In this document: positions 57,075-64,000 of the stretch, in pieces
Layout of the letters: each line of letters starts with the position of its first letter
Numbering within the stretch: the first letter of the stretch is position 1
From: UMGS1279 sp045540715
Lineage (GTDB): Bacteria; Bacillota; Clostridia; Oscillospirales; Acutalibacteraceae
Length of the DNA stretch: 64,000 nucleotides
Direction of reading: 5' to 3'
NCBI GenBank assembly: GCA_045540715.1
Contig: JAZQHT010000015.1
Span: 1 to 64,000, forward strand
The notes under the pieces: model-generated
What the model saw: only the letters and a program-made list of their open reading frames with translations
Told to the model about the DNA's origin: nothing
Database searches by the model: none
Made by a program: the position numbers and the translations under genes

Positions 57075-60000
57075 TTGTTAATTAAATCTGTTGATATTCA
57101 AGGTTTTAAATCTTTCGCAGATAGAACCAAGCTTAATTTCAGCAAGGGCTTAACCGCCGTTGTTGGTCCTAACGGCTCGGGTAAAAGTAACGTTTCTGAT
57201 GCTGTTCGTTGGGTTTTGGGTGAGCAATCCACTAAGCAACTTCGCGGACAAAGTATGGAAGACGTTATCTTTTCGGGTACAGATAAACGTAAAGGACACG
57301 GCTTTTGCGAAGTAACCATTAATTTCGATAATAAAGACAGAGGCTTAAATTTTGATAACGATAGTGTTTCTGTAACACGTAGATATTACCGTTCTCACGA
57401 AAGTGAGTATCTAATAAACGGTAATTTTGTGCGTTTAAAAGACGTTCACGAATTATTTATGGATACCGGTCTTGGTCGTGATGGTTACTCTATGATTGGT
57501 CAAGGTAAGATTGACAATATCGTTAGTAGTAAATCCCACGAAAGACGCGATATTTTTGAAGAGGCCTCTGGTATTTCAAGATATCGTTACCGCAAAGAAG
57601 AAAGCGAAAGAAAGTTAAAGCTTGCAGAAGAAAACCTTTTAAGATTAAAAGATATTGAATCTGAATTAAAGGGTAGAATCGAGCCGCTTAAAGCACAAAG
57701 CGAAGCCGCTACAGAATTTTTAACCCTTTCTGAAGAAAAGAAAGAACTTGAAATTGGCGTTTGGCTACATACACTTGACGAATCTAAAGAAACTTTACGC
57801 AAGCAAGAAAATAAAATTGCAATAGCCACCGAACAATATAACGAGTTTGACCGCCAAATTACAGAAATTGAAAATAATTTAGACGAAAACAGCGCCCTGT
57901 TTAACGAGCTAACCGCTAAAATTGACACCCTTCGTGTTGACGCAGGCGAAACCGACCAAAGAGTTGCTCGTATAGAAGGCGATATTAACGTTTTAAAAAC
58001 TTCTATTTTATTTAACCAAGAAAATATTGCTAGAATTAAAGAAGAAAGCGAAAAACTAAATATTTCTTCTACTTCTACCGACGAAAAAATTGCCGAATAT
58101 TCAGGAAGCAAAGCAGAACTTAAAAAAGAATTAGAAACTGTTTTAACAGAAGAAAAAGATTTAATGTTAGAACTTTCTTCTCTAACTTTAAAAAGCGAAA
58201 ATGCACTTAAACAAAAAGAAAGCATTTCTTTACGCTTAAACGAACTTGCTATTAAAATTAGCGAACAACGTGCTGTTTATTCGGGTGCTATTTCTGCCGC
58301 AGCGGAGATTGAACAGAACAAAGATACCTTTAAAGAAAAAATCTTAAAATTAAAAGAAGAAGAACAAGAACTCAAAAAAGAGCTAACCCTTTTAAACACC
58401 GATTTAGATAATATCGAATCAGAAATTTCTGCTAACGAAAACGCTGTAAAGGGTTATAAAATAAAACGTGAAGCAAGAGCTGAAATCGTTGAAAAAATTA
58501 ATGCAGAAATTAACGAATTAGAACTTAAATCTACCGATGCTGTGCGTCGTGCAGAAATGCTAACCGAACTTGATAAAAACCTAGAAGGTTTTTCGTTTGC
58601 GGTTAAAGAGGTTTTATCTGCAAAAGATAATAAAAGACTTTCGGGTGTTGAAGGTGTTGTATCAAAACTTTTAAAGGTAGATACAAAATATGCCACCGCT
58701 ATTGAAATTGCTTTAGGAGCGGCGGCAAGCAATATCATTGTTGAAAAAGATGCAGACGCTAAACGTGCAATTTCTTACTTAAAAGAAAAACGTCTTGGAC
58801 GTGCAACCTTTTTACCTATTGAATCTTTACGTCCAACCCTTCTTTCCGAAGAAAACCTAGACGATAATTACGGTTACGTTGGCAAAGCCAGTGAACTGAT
58901 TACTTACGATAAACGTTACGACAGCGTATTTAAATGGTTACTTGCAAGAACCGTTATTACAGAAGACCTTGATTCTGCCGTAGCTATTGCTAAAAAATAT
59001 AATTATAAATTCAAAGCCGTTTCATTAGACGGTCAGGTTGTAAATCCGGGCGGATCGTTAACGGGTGGTTCTGTAAGTAAAGCAAGCGGCGTTTTATCTC
59101 GTAAAGACGATATTGAAAAGTTAAAACAAAAAGCCGAAAAATTATCTGCACAAATTGAAGAAAAGAAAGAATCTTTAAAACAAGCGGCTTTAGCCCTTGC
59201 AGAAATTGATGCTAATATTTTAAATTACGAATCTTCTTCATTAACATTTAAAGAAGATAAAATTCGCGTGCTTGGAGAGCTAAAAAGGGTTAACGAACTT
59301 TTAGAAAACCTAAAAGCACAAATAACTTCTCAAGAAGAAGAACGTGATAATGCACAAAATCGTATTGCTTCACTTAAAACCGAAGCAGAAAACGCAAGAC
59401 TATTAATTAAAGAGTGCGAAGAAAAACAAGAAGAAATTAATAAAAACAATAGCTTTACTGATGGTGAAGAAACTGCCGAAAAACGTACCGAACTTGGTGA
59501 AAAATTAACAAGTTATCGTTTAAGAGCGGCTGAACTTGAAAAAGATATTTCCGTTTTAGACAGATATATCGAAGACCTAAATCTAGGCGAAGAAGAAGCT
59601 AAATCCAAAAAGGCAGAACTAGACCGTCAAATTGCAGAGTTCGAAAACAAAAACCTAGAATTAGAACAAAAAATAGAAGAATATAAAAATGATATTCTTA
59701 ACACCAAAACCGAAGGTTCTAATTTTATGAGCACAAGTGAAGACCTTGCTAATAAACGCAACAGCATCGAAGGTAGTAACGTAATGCTTCGTCAAAAGCA
59801 AAAAGAAATTTTAGCCGATAAAGAAAAGGCTTCGGGTGAAATTGCAAGACTAAATGAACGTAAAGACGTTATGCTAAACGAACTTGATGAAATTATTGCA
59901 AAACTTTACGATGAATACGAACTCACAAAAACCGATGCCGAAAATTTAGGTATTAAAATTGAAAACATTTCTGAAGCAAAAAAACGCTTATCAGAAATTC

Positions 60001-60638
60001 GTTCAAAAATCAAATCACTTGGTAGCGTAAACCTTGCCGCTATTGAAGAATATAAAGAAGTAAGCGAAAGATACGAATTTTTAAGCGGCCAAATTGCCGA
60101 CGTTGAAAATTCTAAGACCGAACTATTAAAGCTTATAGACGATCTTCAAAAACAAATGAAAGAAATGTTCCTAGAAGGCTTTAAAAAGATTGGCGAAAAC
60201 TTTACCAAAACTTTTGGTATTATGTTTGGCGGCGGTCATGCAGAGTTAAAACTTTCCGATCCTGAAGAACCTCTAACCAGTGGTATTGATATTGTTGCAT
60301 TACTTCCCGGTAAAAAGGTACCCAGTCTAGACGTGCTTTCGGGTGGTGAAAAGGCTTTAATTGCAATTTCAATTTACTTTGCAATTATGGAAGTTAACGC
60401 TCCGCCTTTCTGTTTTCTTGACGAGGTTGAATCGGCTCTTGACGATATTAACGTTGAGCGTTTTGCAAGATATATTAAGTCAAGCAGCCTTCCAACACAG
60501 TTTATTTGTATTACCCACCGTAGAGGCACTATGGAAAATGCAGATATGCTTTACGGCGTAACAATGCAAGAAAAGGGCGTTAGTAAGTTAATTGAACTTA
60601 ACGTTTCAGAACTTGAAAAACAACTTAAAACTTTATAA
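57075..60638 (+). CDS. smc: Chromosome segregation protein SMC
   Basis: An 1187-residue condensin subunit that organises and segregates the chromosome with ScpA/ScpB. N-terminal Walker A is VVGPNGSGKSNVSDAVRWVLGEQS (split), followed by long coiled coils (about 165-500 and 690-1030) around a hinge at about 520-660 that has LDGQVVNPGGSLTGGS, and C-terminal LSGGEKALIAISIYFA with Walker B CFLDEVESALDD. The TTG start has AAGGATGTG about eight bases upstream. Next gene is ftsY, typical of Clostridia. Confidence 0.97.
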   Translation: MLIKSVDIQGFKSFADRTKLNFSKGLTAVVGPNGSGKSNVSDAVRWVLGEQSTKQLRGQSMEDVIFSGTDKRKGHGFCEVTINFDNKDRGLNFDNDSVSVTRRYYRSHESEYLINGNFVRLKDVHELFMDTGLGRDGYSMIGQGKIDNIVSSKSHERRDIFEEASGISRYRYRKEESERKLKLAEENLLRLKDIESELKGRIEPLKAQSEAATEFLTLSEEKKELEIGVWLHTLDESKETLRKQENKIAIATEQYNEFDRQITEIENNLDENSALFNELTAKIDTLRVDAGETDQRVARIEGDINVLKTSILFNQENIARIKEESEKLNISSTSTDEKIAEYSGSKAELKKELETVLTEEKDLMLELSSLTLKSENALKQKESISLRLNELAIKISEQRAVYSGAISAAAEIEQNKDTFKEKILKLKEEEQELKKELTLLNTDLDNIESEISANENAVKGYKIKREARAEIVEKINAEINELELKSTDAVRRAEMLTELDKNLEGFSFAVKEVLSAKDNKRLSGVEGVVSKLLKVDTKYATAIEIALGAAASNIIVEKDADAKRAISYLKEKRLGRATFLPIESLRPTLLSEENLDDNYGYVGKASELITYDKRYDSVFKWLLARTVITEDLDSAVAIAKKYNYKFKAVSLDGQVVNPGGSLTGGSVSKASGVLSRKDDIEKLKQKAEKLSAQIEEKKESLKQAALALAEIDANILNYESSSLTFKEDKIRVLGELKRVNELLENLKAQITSQEEERDNAQNRIASLKTEAENARLLIKECEEKQEEINKNNSFTDGEETAEKRTELGEKLTSYRLRAAELEKDISVLDRYIEDLNLGEEEAKSKKAELDRQIAEFENKNLELEQKIEEYKNDILNTKTEGSNFMSTSEDLANKRNSIEGSNVMLRQKQKEILADKEKASGEIARLNERKDVMLNELDEIIAKLYDEYELTKTDAENLGIKIENISEAKKRLSEIRSKIKSLGSVNLAAIEEYKEVSERYEFLSGQIADVENSKTELLKLIDDLQKQMKEMFLEGFKKIGENFTKTFGIMFGGGHAELKLSDPEEPLTSGIDIVALLPGKKVPSLDVLSGGEKALIAISIYFAIMEVNAPPFCFLDEVESALDDINVERFARYIKSSSLPTQFICITHRRGTMENADMLYGVTMQEKGVSKLIELNVSELEKQLKTL

Positions 60639-60648
60639 GGATTAGTTT

Positions 60649-61560
60649 ATGGGATTTTTTACAAAAATTAAATCGGGGCTTCAAAAAACACGTGCGGCAC
60701 TTAAAAACAGTGTAGATAACGTTATTAAAAGTTTTCATAAAATTGATGAAGAATTTTTTGAAGAACTTGAAGAAAGCCTTATAATGTGCGACGTTGGGGC
60801 TCCAACCGCTATGAAAATTTGCGATATTTGCAAAGAAAAGGTTAAAGAAAATAGAATTTCCGAGCCCGAAGAAATTAAAGGTCTTTTAAAACAAACGGTA
60901 GCGGAAATTTTAGAAGGCGAAAGCGCACTTAGAATTAACAATAAACCTTCTTTAATTTTGGTTATTGGTGTTAATGGGGCAGGTAAAACCACCACCATTG
61001 GCAAAATGGCCTCAATGTTAAAACAAGGTGGCAAAAAGGTTATTTTAGGTGCTGCAGATACATTTCGTGCGGCAGCAATTGACCAACTTGAAGTTTGGGC
61101 CGACAGAGCCGGTTGCGACCTTATTAAATCGGTAGAAGGTACAGACCCCGCTTCTGTTGTATTTGATACAATAGCGGCTGGCAAAGCAAGAGGTGCCGAT
61201 GTTATTATTTGCGATACCGCAGGAAGATTACACAACAAGAAAAACCTTATGGACGAACTAGAAAAAATTGGCCGTGTTGCAACAAGAGAACTAGGCTCTA
61301 GCGAATATGAAGTTTTGTTAGTGCTTGATGGCACAACTGGTCAAAATGCGGTTAACCAAGCAAGAGAATTTTCTAAGGTTACCAAAATTACAGGCATTAT
61401 TGTTACAAAATTAGACGGCACCGCAAAGGGCGGCGCACTGCTTTCGGTTAAAAACGAGTTGGGACTTCCCATTAAATATATCGGTGTTGGCGAAGGCATT
61501 GAAGATTTACAACCCTTTGTACCTTATGAATTTGCCGAAAGTTTATTTGAGGAAAATTAA
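60649..61560 (+). CDS. ftsY: Signal recognition particle receptor FtsY
   Basis: A 303-residue SRP-family GTPase that docks ribosomes with nascent membrane proteins at the membrane. The N domain is at 1-85; the G domain has GVNGAGKTTTIGKMA, DTFRAAAIDQLEVW, DTAGRLHNKK and TKLDGTAKGG. It lacks the long acidic A domain of E. coli, as usual for Bacillota. The stop overlaps the rdgB start by one base. Confidence 0.97.
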   Translation: MGFFTKIKSGLQKTRAALKNSVDNVIKSFHKIDEEFFEELEESLIMCDVGAPTAMKICDICKEKVKENRISEPEEIKGLLKQTVAEILEGESALRINNKPSLILVIGVNGAGKTTTIGKMASMLKQGGKKVILGAADTFRAAAIDQLEVWADRAGCDLIKSVEGTDPASVVFDTIAAGKARGADVIICDTAGRLHNKKNLMDELEKIGRVATRELGSSEYEVLLVLDGTTGQNAVNQAREFSKVTKITGIIVTKLDGTAKGGALLSVKNELGLPIKYIGVGEGIEDLQPFVPYEFAESLFEEN

Positions 61561-62138
61561 TGAAAAAAGTAGTTATTGCAACCCACAACAAACACAAAAT
61601 TTTAGAGTTTACAAGAATATTAGAGCCAATGGGTATTGAACTAATTACTGCCGATTTACCCGAGGTTGAAGAAACAGGCACCACCTTTGCAGAAAATGCA
61701 ATGTTAAAAGCCAAAAGCGCTTTTGAGGTAACGGGGCTACCATCTGTTGCAGATGATAGCGGCTTAGAGGTTGATGCATTAGGCGGTGAGCCGGGGGTTT
61801 ATTCTGCAAGATACGCAGGCATTGATGGCGACGATAAAGCCAATAACAAAAAACTTTTAGAAAAATTAGAAAAGGTACCCGAAAAAGATCGTACCGCAAG
61901 ATTTGTTTGCACAATTGCTTACATTGATGAAAACGTTTCGTTTACAGTGCGCGGCACTTGCGAAGGTAGAATTGCTTATAATGAAAGCGGAACACACGGC
62001 TTTGGTTACGACCCCCTATTTATTGGCGAGGGCGGTTGCTTTGGCGAACTAAGTGATAATCAAAAAGACAGCGTTAGCCACCGCGGAAGCGCCCTTAAAA
62101 AATTCAAAGAAAAATTAGAGGAACTAAATTTATGTTAA
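61560..62138 (+). CDS. rdgB: XTP/dITP diphosphatase
   Basis: A 192-residue Ham1/RdgB-family pyrophosphatase that cleans the nucleotide pool of deaminated purines. Motifs: ATHNKHKILEF, ADDSGLEVDALGG, YSARYAG, GFGYDPLF and SHRGSALKKF. It begins at a one-base overlap with ftsY and overlaps the yhbY gene by 7 bp. Confidence 0.96.
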   Translation: MKKVVIATHNKHKILEFTRILEPMGIELITADLPEVEETGTTFAENAMLKAKSAFEVTGLPSVADDSGLEVDALGGEPGVYSARYAGIDGDDKANNKKLLEKLEKVPEKDRTARFVCTIAYIDENVSFTVRGTCEGRIAYNESGTHGFGYDPLFIGEGGCFGELSDNQKDSVSHRGSALKKFKEKLEELNLC

Positions 62139-62422
62139 CAAGCAAACAAAGAGCATATTTACGCGGACTTGGAAACGGACTTAACACCGTGTTTCAAATT
62201 GGCAAAGGCGGAATTGCTCCTGAACTTTTAAAACAAACAGATGAACTTTTAGAATTAAAAGAGTTAGTAAAACTTCGCGTTTTAGAAACGGCGCCACTAA
62301 CTTCTCGTGAAGCGGCAGATAGCATTGCAGAAAGTTTAAATGCCGACGTTGTTCAGGTTATTGGTTCACGCTTTATTTTGTATCGCGAATCTAAAGAACA
62401 CAAACAAATCAAGTTAAAGTAA
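62132..62422 (+). CDS. yhbY: YhbY family RNA-binding protein
   Basis: A 96-residue CRM-domain protein associated with ribosome assembly. It has RAYLRGLGNGLNTVFQIGKGG, ELVKLRVLE and ADVVQVIGSRFILYR. It sits in a tight operon and overlaps rdgB by 7 bp. Confidence 0.94.
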   Translation: MLTSKQRAYLRGLGNGLNTVFQIGKGGIAPELLKQTDELLELKELVKLRVLETAPLTSREAADSIAESLNADVVQVIGSRFILYRESKEHKQIKLK

Positions 62423-62432
62423 GGGTTTTATT

Positions 62433-63536
62433 ATGACGGTTATATTTGGAGGTGCGTTTAACCCACCCCATATTTCTCATATTGCTTTAGCAAAAGAGGT
62501 TGCAAAAAGAGAAGAGGTTGAAAAAATATTAATTATTCCAACCTTTTTGTCTCCTCATAAACAAGGCGGCAACACCTCTTTTTTTGACAGGGTTAATATG
62601 TGCAAAGCGGCTTTTAAAGATATAAACAAGGCCGAAATATGTGATATTGAAAAGACTTTTGACGGCAAAAGTTATACCTATAACACCCTTGAAAAACTTA
62701 GCAAACAATATGAAAATTTAGCACTTTTAATAGGTGCAGATATGGCCGAAAGTTTTAACACCTGGTACAAATACGAAGAAATTATAAAGTTAGCTAAAAT
62801 TTTGGTGTTTTCAAGAAACGGCAGTTTAGATTTAGCCGTTTTAAAAAATGCCAATGCAAATTTTGAAGTAATAGATTTTAATGCAGATGGCGTTTCTTCA
62901 AGCGAATATAGAAACACCAAAAACGAGTCGCTTATAACAAAACCCGTTTTAGATTATATAAAATCACACAGTTTATATGATTTTGACGAAATTTACAAAC
63001 AAAAATTACAAGAAAATTTAAAAGAAAAAAGATATAATCATTGCCTAAACGTTGCCGAATCCGCTAAAGAGTTAGCTTTTCTTTACAAAGCAGATATTAA
63101 TAAGGCATATACGGCAGGACTTTTACATGATATTACCAAAGAATTATCTGATGAAGCACAGTTGAAATTGTGTGATGACTTTGGTATAATAATGAGTGGC
63201 CTTGAAAAAGGTTCAAACAAATTGTGGCACGCAATTACCGGCGCACATTACGTTAAAAATATTCTTAAAGTAGAAGATGAAGAAATTTTTGACGCAATTC
63301 GTTATCATACAACCGCAAAAGAAAATTTAAGTCTTCTGTCAAAGATTATTTATATTGCAGATTATATTTCGGTTGATCGCGATTATAACGGCGTTGAAGA
63401 AATGCGAAAAGCCGCAGCGGTAGATTTAAACAAAGCAATGCAAATTGCAACAGAATTTACAGTAAATGATTTAACCAAAAAGCAAAGGGCAATTCACCCC
63501 GATACTTTAAAGGCATATAAAGAGTATAAAGCATAA
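62433..63536 (+). CDS. nadD: Nicotinate-nucleotide adenylyltransferase fused to YqeK HD hydrolase
   Basis: A 367-residue two-domain protein. Residues 1-180 are NadD (FGGAFNPPHISH, IPTFLSPHKQ, LLIGADMAESFNTW, the YRNTK box), making NaAD for NAD synthesis. Residues about 200-360 are a YqeK-type HD domain (YNHCLNVAESAKELAF, TAGLLHDITKEL, AITGAHYVKN, AIRYHTTA), which hydrolyses symmetrical dinucleoside tetraphosphates in relatives. In many Bacillota these are separate adjacent genes; here one frame covers both without a stop. Confidence 0.94.
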   Translation: MTVIFGGAFNPPHISHIALAKEVAKREEVEKILIIPTFLSPHKQGGNTSFFDRVNMCKAAFKDINKAEICDIEKTFDGKSYTYNTLEKLSKQYENLALLIGADMAESFNTWYKYEEIIKLAKILVFSRNGSLDLAVLKNANANFEVIDFNADGVSSSEYRNTKNESLITKPVLDYIKSHSLYDFDEIYKQKLQENLKEKRYNHCLNVAESAKELAFLYKADINKAYTAGLLHDITKELSDEAQLKLCDDFGIIMSGLEKGSNKLWHAITGAHYVKNILKVEDEEIFDAIRYHTTAKENLSLLSKIIYIADYISVDRDYNGVEEMRKAAAVDLNKAMQIATEFTVNDLTKKQRAIHPDTLKAYKEYKA

Positions 63537-63548
63537 AGAGGGATTTTT

Positions 63549-64000
63549 ATGGACGAAAAGTTCAATTTTAGTGAAATGCAAAAAAGTCGTAAAACAAGAA
63601 AGAAAAGAAAGCATATAAAAATTGCAGTAAATATTATTGCAAGCATTGTGCTAACACTTTCTATACTTATAAACGTTGTTGGCGCTATTTATTTAACCAA
63701 AGGCGCAAGCTTTAGAGGAGACCCAAGTTTTGGCAACTTTAAAGAAGACGTAGCCGGTAGCGAACATAGTGGCGTAAGTTATATTTTAGTAGTTGGTTTA
63801 TGCCCACCCGAAGAACACGCACTACTTACAGATACAATTATAGTTGCTTGTATAGACCACGACAGAGATAAATTAAACTTCTTACAAATTCCTCGTGATT
63901 TCTTTGTTGGTAACGAAACGGGCAGTACCTATTCAGGCGGTAAAATTAATGCCGCTTATGCTAAAGGCAGAAACGAAGAAGGTAGACACGACCCGGTTGA
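63549..64000 (+). CDS. LytR-CpsA-Psr (LCP) family protein, 3'-truncated by window
   Basis: The ATG at 63549 (after GAGGGA) opens a frame that runs off the right edge after 150 codons. A basic cytoplasmic start (KKRKHIKIAVN region) is followed by one membrane helix, then the start of an LCP domain: LLTDTIIVACIDHDRDK, LQIPRDFF and GKINAAYAKGR. LCP proteins attach wall polymers to peptidoglycan. The gene after nadD-yqeK is often an LCP gene in Clostridia. Confidence 0.85.
   Translation, partial: MDEKFNFSEMQKSRKTRKKRKHIKIAVNIIASIVLTLSILINVVGAIYLTKGASFRGDPSFGNFKEDVAGSEHSGVSYILVVGLCPPEEHALLTDTIIVACIDHDRDKLNFLQIPRDFFVGNETGSTYSGGKINAAYAKGRNEEGRHDPV

Noticed and set aside
57587..58225. Long minus-strand Ser/Leu-rich frame inside smc
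   Set aside because: Antisense of the coiled-coil coding sequence; A-rich coding strand produces such open frames by chance.
1..64000. CRISPR arrays, rRNA, tRNA, insertion sequences
   Set aside because: No regularly spaced repeats, no rRNA-like or cloverleaf sequence and no transposase gene were seen anywhere in the window.

Overview
The window looks like chromosome of an AT-rich, Gram-positive-type, probably anaerobic member of the Clostridia (Bacillota), perhaps an uncultured gut lineage. The grounds are the gene order smc-ftsY-rdgB-yhbY-nadD-LCP, trmFO directly after topA, infC-rpmI-rplT behind a structured leader, strong AGGAGG-type ribosome binding sites with many GTG and TTG starts, lipoproteins with Gram-positive lipoboxes, rubrerythrin, and ABC sugar importers without a local ATPase. 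No rRNA, tRNA, CRISPR array, insertion sequence or integrase was found. Species is not claimed.

Layout. 1-4.3 kb: the end of a very large surface protein (WapA/Rhs-like region, Ig-like repeats, a C-terminal His/Cys clan-CD-like domain) followed at once by a lipoprotein. 4.3-11.3 kb: a DUF4091 glycosidase-like protein, a lipoprotein, an operon of NusG-II, Gx transporter and asparagine synthase, a cyclophilin, a PqqD/S26 peptidase pair and rubrerythrin. 11.3-16.0 kb: an accessory island of mostly unknown genes bounded by 34-nt direct repeats (33/34 identical) that contain terminators; it includes a calcineurin-type phosphoesterase and a cREC-like protein. 16.1-18.3 kb: an HTH-sugar kinase fusion with a class II aldolase. 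18.4-26.7 kb: a DUF5104 lipoprotein, a LemA/TPM membrane operon, citrate synthase, a P-type cation ATPase and small unknown genes. 26.8-34.9 kb: pgk-tpiA-gpmI, then DUF1858, trmK, an NFACT protein, a HAD-like protein, three small unknown genes on the other strand, and a YfcE-type phosphoesterase.

35.3-48.0 kb: a seven-gene carbohydrate uptake locus with two complete sets of permease pair plus solute-binding protein around an NHL-Yip1 membrane protein and a DUF5696 lipoprotein. It is preceded by 415 nt rich in inverted repeats. 48.1-64.0 kb: the infC operon, whose IF3 gene appears to start with AUU, then housekeeping genes: an rRNA methyltransferase, a degenerate DprA-like protein, topA, trmFO, plsX, rnc, a radical SAM protein, smc, ftsY, rdgB, yhbY, a nadD-yqeK fusion and a truncated LCP gene.

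The most interesting points are the repeat-bounded island with a cREC protein and a palindromic operator, the HTH-kinase fusion, the dual importer locus, an NFACT protein that seems to lack an internal segment, and a striking codon-context rule (Asp/Asn/His/Tyr codons before valine GTN are almost always NAC). All family assignments come from reading the sequence; no database search was run.
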